64,000 bases of DNA, from contig CAYNML010000003.1 of assembly GCA_964398185.1 (NCBI GenBank), positions 1 to 64,000 of the forward strand, in the 5' to 3' direction. This stretch comes from Fen-1058 sp964398185. GTDB taxonomy: Bacteria; Chloroflexota; Anaerolineae; Fen-1058. The position numbers and the translations under genes were made by a program. This document shows positions 58,705-64,000 of this stretch, piece by piece. How positions within the stretch are numbered: the first letter of the stretch is position 1; every line of letters starts with the position of its first letter. Below the pieces are notes generated by a model. That model saw only the letters and a program-made list of their open reading frames with translations. It did no database searches and was not told the DNA's origin.

Positions 58705-60867
58705 TCAACGGCGGCGGATCACCGGCATGAAAATCTTGAAGTCCGAAATCTCCGGCACAACCAGCACCCAGCGGTTGAGCGAGCCGCTGGCGGCGCCGGC
58801 GTTGCAGACTTCCAGTCGCCAGGTACCATTGATGCTGACGCCGACAAAGCGCTGCAACGGGGTGGTGGGCTTGTACGTGTTTTCGTAGAATGGCGAAGCA
58901 GTACTCTGATTGCCCGCCGGCACGATTTGCGCGGCGCTGTCGTCGAATAACGTGTCCAGGTCCTGGCCGCTGTTGGCGGCTGGCCCAAGCAAATAGGCCG
59001 AGCGGTAGTTGGGCGCCAGCAAACGGACGGTCAGGCTGCCCCGATCGCCATAGGTGAGATTGACGCCGGTCAGCAGGCGGCCGACGGCGAACTGATCGCC
59101 GATGGGAAGCAAGCTGGTGATGCACTGGCCTGCGCCGATATCGATGGGACTGGGGTTGGAATAGCCGGCGATTTCATAGGCGCCGCGATCACAGATGTCA
59201 AACTGCGGCCGGGCGATGCTGCGCTGATCGATGGTCAGCGGGCAGGGGACAACGGCGGTGTCCTGCGCCGGGCTGCCGAAGCCGATCGCGCGGGTGAGCG
59301 AGTTGCCGCCGTTATCGCGCAGCGGACCTAACTGCGGATCCGTGTTGATCAGATCGTTGGCTTGCGCGAAGCCGCAGGTGTTACCGCTGTCGACGTTATG
59401 GTTCGCTGAGGTGATGCTGCCGCTGCAGGCAGCGCCGGTGCTTTGCACCAGCAGGGAATTACTTACCGTCACGTTCCCGCCCGCGCGATTAAGCGCCGGG
59501 GCGCTGTTGTAACTGATGGTGCTGAATTGGATGGTGAGCGTGCCGCTCATGTTGTGCACGGCGCCGCCCGCCGCCGCGGTATTGTTGCTGATGGTCGCAT
59601 TGGTCAGCTGCGCCGTGTTGGCATTGTACAAGCCGCCGCCCTGAAGGGAGGTGGCCGCGTTGTAGAGCAGCGAACTGCGCGTAACGGTGAGCACGCCCAG
59701 GTTGCCGATGCCGCCGCCTCGTGCGGCGGCGGTGGTGTTGCTGAGCACGCTGCTATTTTCCAGGTACAGGCGGCCAGCGTCAGAGTTATACAACCCGCCG
59801 CCGGTGTCGTCCGCCAGGTTGTTGCGCACCGTCAGATCGGTCAAGGTGGCAGTGCCATTGTTGAAGAGGGCGCCGCCGGTATTGATGGAGTGGTTGGCCT
59901 GAAAGGTGACATCGTTTAGGGTCACGTGTGCGGAGGCTTTGTTATAGATGCCGCCGCCGCTAACGAGGGCCAGGTTGCCAGAGATCAGCGAGCCGCTGCT
60001 AATGAGGATGCCCTCGTTGTAGATGCCGCCGCCGTCGGTTCCGATTGCGCGGTTGCCGCTGACGACGCTGTTCACAAGCGTGGTGCGTCCGTTCACGCTG
60101 CGGTTATAAATGCCGCCGCCGTATTCACCGATCGTTTTGTTGTCGGCAACGAGGCTGTTGGTCAGTGTGAGGACATTGATGGTGCTGATGCCGCCGCCGC
60201 GTTGTGCTTCGTTATTGCTCACGGTGACGTTGATCAGATCAGCGAAGCCGGTATTCCACATGGCGCCGCCTTCGCTGGTGCCCGTCGTGCTGGCGTTATT
60301 GCTGCGCAGCATGACGTTGGTCAGTTTCAGGACGCCCTGGTTGAAGATGCCGCCACCAAACGACGCCGTGTTGCTAAGAATGTTGCTGTTGGTCAGCGTC
60401 AGGTAAATGTTGTCCTCGGTGGCGATGCCGCCGCCCGGCTGATCGGACTGGCCGCGCTGGATCGTGACGTTGGCGATGTCGACCGTCATGGACGGCAGGC
60501 TTTCTCGTTGAATCGACAAGACCTGATAGAGGTCGTTGCCGTCCAGGAAAGTGGTGCTGACCGATTCACCGTTGAGCGTGAGGTTGCGATCGATAATGGT
60601 CAGTTGTTCGATATAGGTGCCAGCGGCGATATTGATGATGTCGCCGGACGCGGCGCGATCAATGGCGATCTGAATGTGCTGGCAAGGCTGCTGGGGCGTG
60701 GTACAGGGGTTAGAGTCGTTGCCGGTGACGGCGACGTACCAGTTTACGGCCGCGGGCGCTGAAGCGCTGGCGCGCGGCAGCGCCGCCCAGGTCACTAACA
60801 ACAATCCGGCAACAACCAGCCGGAGTACGGGGGTGGCGCTTGGCCGGAGAATGGATGGTGTATTCAT
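58705..60867 (-). CDS. Secreted parallel beta-helix protein with P-domain-like C-terminus
   Basis: 720 residues. Signal peptide (about 1-38); a start typical of DUF1565/choice-of-anchor beta-helix proteins (WYVAVTGNDSNPCTTPQQPC, IQIAIDRAASGDIINIAAGTY); then a long right-handed beta-helix (about 95-530) built of units such as GGGIFNQGVL, GGGIYNEGI and GGGLYNANT; ending near CDRGAYEIAGY. A C-terminal jelly-roll resembling the proprotein convertase P domain (about 575-710, NGTWRLEVCNAG) follows. The last residues are FKIFMPVIRRR. The ATG at 60867 has GAGG 6 bases upstream. Probably an adhesin or glycan-binding surface protein. Confidence 0.85.
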   Translation of the reverse strand: MNTPSILRPSATPVLRLVVAGLLLVTWAALPRASASAPAAVNWYVAVTGNDSNPCTTPQQPCQHIQIAIDRAASGDIINIAAGTYIEQLTIIDRNLTLNGESVSTTFLDGNDLYQVLSIQRESLPSMTVDIANVTIQRGQSDQPGGGIATEDNIYLTLTNSNILSNTASFGGGIFNQGVLKLTNVMLRSNNASTTGTSEGGAMWNTGFADLINVTVSNNEAQRGGGISTINVLTLTNSLVADNKTIGEYGGGIYNRSVNGRTTLVNSVVSGNRAIGTDGGGIYNEGILISSGSLISGNLALVSGGGIYNKASAHVTLNDVTFQANHSINTGGALFNNGTATLTDLTVRNNLADDTGGGLYNSDAGRLYLENSSVLSNTTAAARGGGIGNLGVLTVTRSSLLYNAATSLQGGGLYNANTAQLTNATISNNTAAAGGAVHNMSGTLTIQFSTISYNSAPALNRAGGNVTVSNSLLVQSTGAACSGSITSANHNVDSGNTCGFAQANDLINTDPQLGPLRDNGGNSLTRAIGFGSPAQDTAVVPCPLTIDQRSIARPQFDICDRGAYEIAGYSNPSPIDIGAGQCITSLLPIGDQFAVGRLLTGVNLTYGDRGSLTVRLLAPNYRSAYLLGPAANSGQDLDTLFDDSAAQIVPAGNQSTASPFYENTYKPTTPLQRFVGVSINGTWRLEVCNAGAASGSLNRWVLVVPEISDFKIFMPVIRRR

Positions 60868-60935
60868 ACTTGGCCTCAACGGACAGGATGTGAGAGTGAC
60901 TGTGTGCCGGCAACCCGTGAGAGCCGGCTTTGCGC

Positions 60936-62006
60936 TCAGCGTCGAATCAGCGGCAGGAAAATGTGCTCGCCCAATCTAAGCAGCGTAGCCGCCAATATAA
61001 CGTTGTTGTTTTCGGCAGACTCGACGTTCAAGCCCTGGCTGCCGCCCAGAGCATCAACCAGCAAGTAGATGTCGTGCCGGCCGTTGACGGGGTTGAGATC
61101 GTGCTCGGCGGTGAAGATGACGGTTTGGCCCGGCAGTACCGGGGACAGCGGATTCGTGGTAGAGATGCCACACGACGATTCGGGAATCATGCTGCACCAG
61201 CTATCCGTCAAGTCCAACGGCCCGGCAGGCGGCAAGAAGGGCGCAATACGATCATAGAGATTGATGTAAGGCGGCGCCCAAGCCGTCATAGGCCCGTTGT
61301 TACGGATTGTGGCTGTGACGTAGATGTGATCGTTCTGGCTGCGCACGGTTGCGGTGAAGATCTCCAAGTCGGGTCTGGTCAAAACGGGTGGCACCAGCCT
61401 TGGATCCCACAGCCAGGTTGACGCGTTAAAGCGATAACGTTGGTCCGAATCCACTTCAGGGACCACATCCCAGGAAATGGCGCCGGGTGTGGTGGCCGTG
61501 GGCGCGAAGCCGCTGGTGCCTACATACGTATAGGGGTCAGCAAAAGTGAGCGTTCCCAGGTAACGGTATGGCTGATTGTTGCTGGCGGCTTGCGTGATCA
61601 AGATTTGACTGCCGAAACGCAGGGCGCGCTGGCCGGTTTTGTATTCGTAGTAGAGATTGGCCTGTGGACCGGTGATGATCAGCGTCGGGCCGGGATCGAT
61701 GCGGTAGTAGGTGATGGGCAGCGCCACGCTGATCTCATAAGCATCGGACGGCAGTGGAATGTCAAACGTGTAGGAGATGACTTGATCAAGGGTTCGAAAC
61801 TGCCAGCGTGAAATCAGCCCCGGCGTCAACGCGACGGTTGAGGTATACACCGTAATTGTGACGATGCGCGTATAGGTGTAGTCAGGCCGGGCTGGCGCTT
61901 GTCTGCTGTGGTTGGATCGGGGTGAAGAGTAAACGGCGCCGGCCAGGAGCAGTAGCGCCACGCCGGCTACGAGAAACACCGTGGTCAGATGGAGCATTCG
62001 TCTCAT
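60936..62006 (-). CDS. Secreted CARDB-like protein with short C-terminal tag
   Basis: 356 residues. Signal peptide (about 1-27), a beta-rich N-terminal half with SYTFDIPLPSDAYEISVALP and YYEYKTGQRALRFGSQIL, then a CARDB-like immunoglobulin-type domain (about 215-340) with RPDLEIFTATVRSQ, VTATIRNNGPMTAW, PGQTVIFTAEHDLNP and DALGGSQGLNVESAENNN. It ends in EHIFLPLIRR, similar to the end of the adjacent beta-helix protein. No membrane anchor. It lies upstream of the beta-helix gene on the same strand (gap 68 bases) and may share a transcript. Confidence 0.75.
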   Translation of the reverse strand: MRRMLHLTTVFLVAGVALLLLAGAVYSSPRSNHSRQAPARPDYTYTRIVTITVYTSTVALTPGLISRWQFRTLDQVISYTFDIPLPSDAYEISVALPITYYRIDPGPTLIITGPQANLYYEYKTGQRALRFGSQILITQAASNNQPYRYLGTLTFADPYTYVGTSGFAPTATTPGAISWDVVPEVDSDQRYRFNASTWLWDPRLVPPVLTRPDLEIFTATVRSQNDHIYVTATIRNNGPMTAWAPPYINLYDRIAPFLPPAGPLDLTDSWCSMIPESSCGISTTNPLSPVLPGQTVIFTAEHDLNPVNGRHDIYLLVDALGGSQGLNVESAENNNVILAATLLRLGEHIFLPLIRR

Positions 62007-62131
62007 AGTTCACCTGGGGTACAGGCAAGGACAATCGCGTTTCAAGGCACAGAATAACACTGGCGGGCGAACGCGCCTGTCACATGCACAAGCTCGCTGC
62101 CCGCCAGTGTACTACTGAATGGCCGATTTGA

Positions 62132-64000
62132 TCAACAGTCGTTTCCGCACGAGGTCGCGGTCGGTGACGGTGACGGCGTCCGGGTGGGCGTCCGCGACGG
62201 TGTCGGCGAAAGCGTCCGGGTGGGCGTCCGGGTGGGCGTCCGCGTCCAGGTCGGTGACGGCGTCAGCGTGTTGGTCGGCGTCCATGTGCGCGTCGGCGTT
62301 TGTGTGCGCGTCGGCGTCAGCGTGTTGGTCGGCGTGCGCGACGGGGTCAACGTGATCGTCGGTGTGTTGGTGCGCGACGGGGTCAACGTGATCGTCGGCG
62401 TCCGGGTGCGCGTCGGTGTCACGGTGCGCGTCGGCGTCTGCGTAATCGTCGGCGTGCGCGTCACCGTGGGCGTGCGCGACGGCGTCGGCGTAATCGTTGG
62501 CGTCGCCGTCCGCGTGGACGTGGGCGTGAAGGTCGGCGTCGGCGGCAAGAACCGGATCGTCCGCTGAATGCGCGTGTACTGCCGGTGCGGATCGTTGTCG
62601 CGCGCGCGCATGGTGATGGTGTATGTGGTATTGGCCGTGATGGGCGACCCGTTGGGCCAGGCATAGGCGCTGATGGCGTTGCACGTGGTGCCGTTGTCGC
62701 CGCCGAGACACCAAGGCGCAGAATTTTCTGTTTGAGAATAGATGGGCGCGCCGCCGCTGGGGTCATAGACGGCAAAGTAGACCTGGGTGATATTGCTTTC
62801 CGCTGCGGCGGGCGCGGGCGGGCCGTCGCGCGCAATCGCTTCCACTGTGAAGGTGGTGCTGGTCACTTGCGAAAGCATATTGGGTGTAACGATAGGGCCG
62901 TAGCGCCCACGCAAATCGAGTTGGCAGGTCAGATTGCCCACGGTGTAATCCAGGTGAATGATCCAGTCCCGGCCATGACGATAGATCTGATCGGCCGAAC
63001 CGCGCAGGCTGGCGGTGAAGTCGAGCATAAAGTAGCCGTTGGTGCCGGTATCGATCACAAAGTTGCCCAAATTGTCGGTGAACGAGCTGCCCAGGTTGAG
63101 CGCGCGATTGGCAGGATCGAGAAAAGTCGCTCCGCTCCACTGGTAGTTGTCAAAAGTCACACTCGGGTTGGCAACGACTTCATCATGCCAGATGCTGGTT
63201 GGATCGGCCGAACCAGGCCAGCTCACCGTGGCGGACGTCAGGCCAATCGTGTAGTTGGAACTGGTATTGATCAGGTAGGCAGACACCTTGTCGTTGGCGC
63301 TGCTCGTCATGAATAGATTTTCGTTCGCGTCATAGCCCAACATTTCGCAGCTCGGCGTGGGCGTGTTGGTGGGCGTGATCGTGCGCGTCGGTGTGCGCGT
63401 CGGTGTGCGTGTGGGCGTGTTGGTCGGCGTATTGGTCGGCGTATGTGTATAGGTCGGCGTCGGCGTATCGGTCGGCGTGCTGGTCGGCGTGTCGGTGGGC
63501 GTGTGCGTGAAGGTCGCCGTCGGTCCCATGATGGTGGGCGGCAGACCCTGAATACGGACTGTGCGGTACTTCTCCACGATCATCTCGCGCCGTGCGATCA
63601 GCGGCACCCAGTCGGCGATGGCGCGCAGCGGGGTGATGAGCGGGTGATCAAACAAGACCGTAATCGTCACACGATCGCCTGGTCCGCCCGCATCTTCTTG
63701 TTTGGTTTCCGTGTTGAACAAGACGCAGCGCGGATGTGGCGTGGTGGACGTACCGCCATAGGGATTTTCCCGGTAGGAGAATTTGGGATCGCCGTTTTCG
63801 TCCAGCCGGCTGCTGCAGATCACAGTATCGATGAAGCTGCGGGCATCACGGGGTGCTGTGTAGTCCACCAGAATGCCGTTGGCCGCGCCTTTCGCAATGT
63901 CCTCGATCGTCAGCAGACGAGCGTAGTCTTCAGCTGGCTCGCGCACTGTCGGATCGCTGCTGTTGCAGGCGGCCGTGCAGTAGGCTTCGCTGAACTCGCC
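62132..64000 (-). CDS. TadE-like extracellular protein with Thr/Pro repeat regions (cut by window edge)
   Basis: At least 622 residues, with the N-terminus outside the window. The visible N-terminal part ends with GDRVTITVLFDHPLITPL, ADWVPLIARREMIVEKYRTV, the C-terminal pattern of TadE/TadG-like pilus-assembly proteins. Next come a Thr/Pro repeat (about 50 residues), a beta-rich domain (CEMLGYDANENLFMTS to about 440) with an Ig-like second part (ITQVYFAVYDPSGGAPIY, ITANTTYTITMRARDND), and a final Thr/Pro/Arg repeat of about 150 residues ending TSCGNDC. Two Cys residues close the protein. The in-frame GTG at 63946 is not the start because the frame stays open to the edge. Confidence 0.72.
   Translation of the reverse strand, partial: GEFSEAYCTAACNSSDPTVREPAEDYARLLTIEDIAKGAANGILVDYTAPRDARSFIDTVICSSRLDENGDPKFSYRENPYGGTSTTPHPRCVLFNTETKQEDAGGPGDRVTITVLFDHPLITPLRAIADWVPLIARREMIVEKYRTVRIQGLPPTIMGPTATFTHTPTDTPTSTPTDTPTPTYTHTPTNTPTNTPTRTPTRTPTRTITPTNTPTPSCEMLGYDANENLFMTSSANDKVSAYLINTSSNYTIGLTSATVSWPGSADPTSIWHDEVVANPSVTFDNYQWSGATFLDPANRALNLGSSFTDNLGNFVIDTGTNGYFMLDFTASLRGSADQIYRHGRDWIIHLDYTVGNLTCQLDLRGRYGPIVTPNMLSQVTSTTFTVEAIARDGPPAPAAAESNITQVYFAVYDPSGGAPIYSQTENSAPWCLGGDNGTTCNAISAYAWPNGSPITANTTYTITMRARDNDPHRQYTRIQRTIRFLPPTPTFTPTSTRTATPTITPTPSRTPTVTRTPTITQTPTRTVTPTRTRTPTITLTPSRTNTPTITLTPSRTPTNTLTPTRTQTPTRTWTPTNTLTPSPTWTRTPTRTPTRTLSPTPSRTPTRTPSPSPTATSCGNDC

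Noticed and set aside
62112..62714. 200-residue frame rich in His-Ala-Asp repeats
   Set aside because: It is the off-frame reading of the Thr/Pro repeat DNA of the TadE-like gene; low-complexity DNA leaves every frame open.

Overview
The window looks like chromosome of a Chloroflexota bacterium, probably of the Anaerolineae side. This is an inference from gene content: high GC, HrcA with a perfect CIRCE site, a sigma-70 of the RpoD type, long Thr/Pro linkers in secreted proteins, PTPS-related and family-39-like membrane proteins, a DUF4070-type B12 radical SAM protein, and short Phe/Leu-Pro-Arg C-termini on secreted proteins. No rRNA, tRNA, CRISPR array, insertion sequence or prophage was recognised.

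Layout. 1-9 kb holds housekeeping and signalling genes: dnaB (partial), a bifunctional nuclease, a THEP1-like NTPase with a response regulator and histidine kinase, a cold shock protein, trxB, an alpha/beta hydrolase and rdgB. 9-15.6 kb holds DUF177, the principal sigma factor, metG, a two-gene restriction-modification system (D12-class adenine methylase plus SacI-family endonuclease) and a ComEA-like protein. 15.6-27.5 kb holds envelope genes: membrane glycosyltransferases, a radical SAM protein, a PHP phosphatase, murE, a GT2 enzyme and a polyprenyl-phosphate sugar transferase. 27.5-34 kb is the heat-shock operon hrcA-grpE-dnaK-dnaJ with prmA, facing infA. 34-41 kb holds a secreted cyanophycinase-like protein and a MacB-type ABC exporter (ATPase, permease, adaptor). 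41-50.6 kb holds a PTPS-related giant membrane protein and four related surface proteins that combine signal peptide, 'GFEG' module, LysM, SdrD-B-like domain and C-terminal membrane anchor. 50.7-57.7 kb is a second polysaccharide block (GT39, two GT4, a second polyprenyl sugar transferase), followed by a dienelactone hydrolase and a broken repeat protein. 57.8-64 kb holds an orphan response regulator and three secreted proteins (beta-helix, CARDB-like, TadE-like with Thr/Pro repeats).

How the genes fit together. Two lipid-linked sugar transferases, several glycosyltransferases and three large membrane proteins that share a C-terminal beta module suggest a dense surface glycan programme. The LysM proteins and other secreted proteins are plausible occupants of the same surface.

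The most unusual feature is at DNA level. Families of degenerate 7-bp tandem units, often arranged as an array, a short spacer and the complementary array, sit in many gene junctions and also inside open reading frames. They supply stop codons (murE, ABC ATPase, GT4), a start region (prmA) and apparently promoter hexamers (15.6 kb). Other palindromic or direct repeats are inserted in frame at 19.5 and 53.4 kb. Several genes have a -10 box 6-7 bases before the start codon, which suggests leaderless transcripts, and GATC is strikingly over-represented in at least one stretch.
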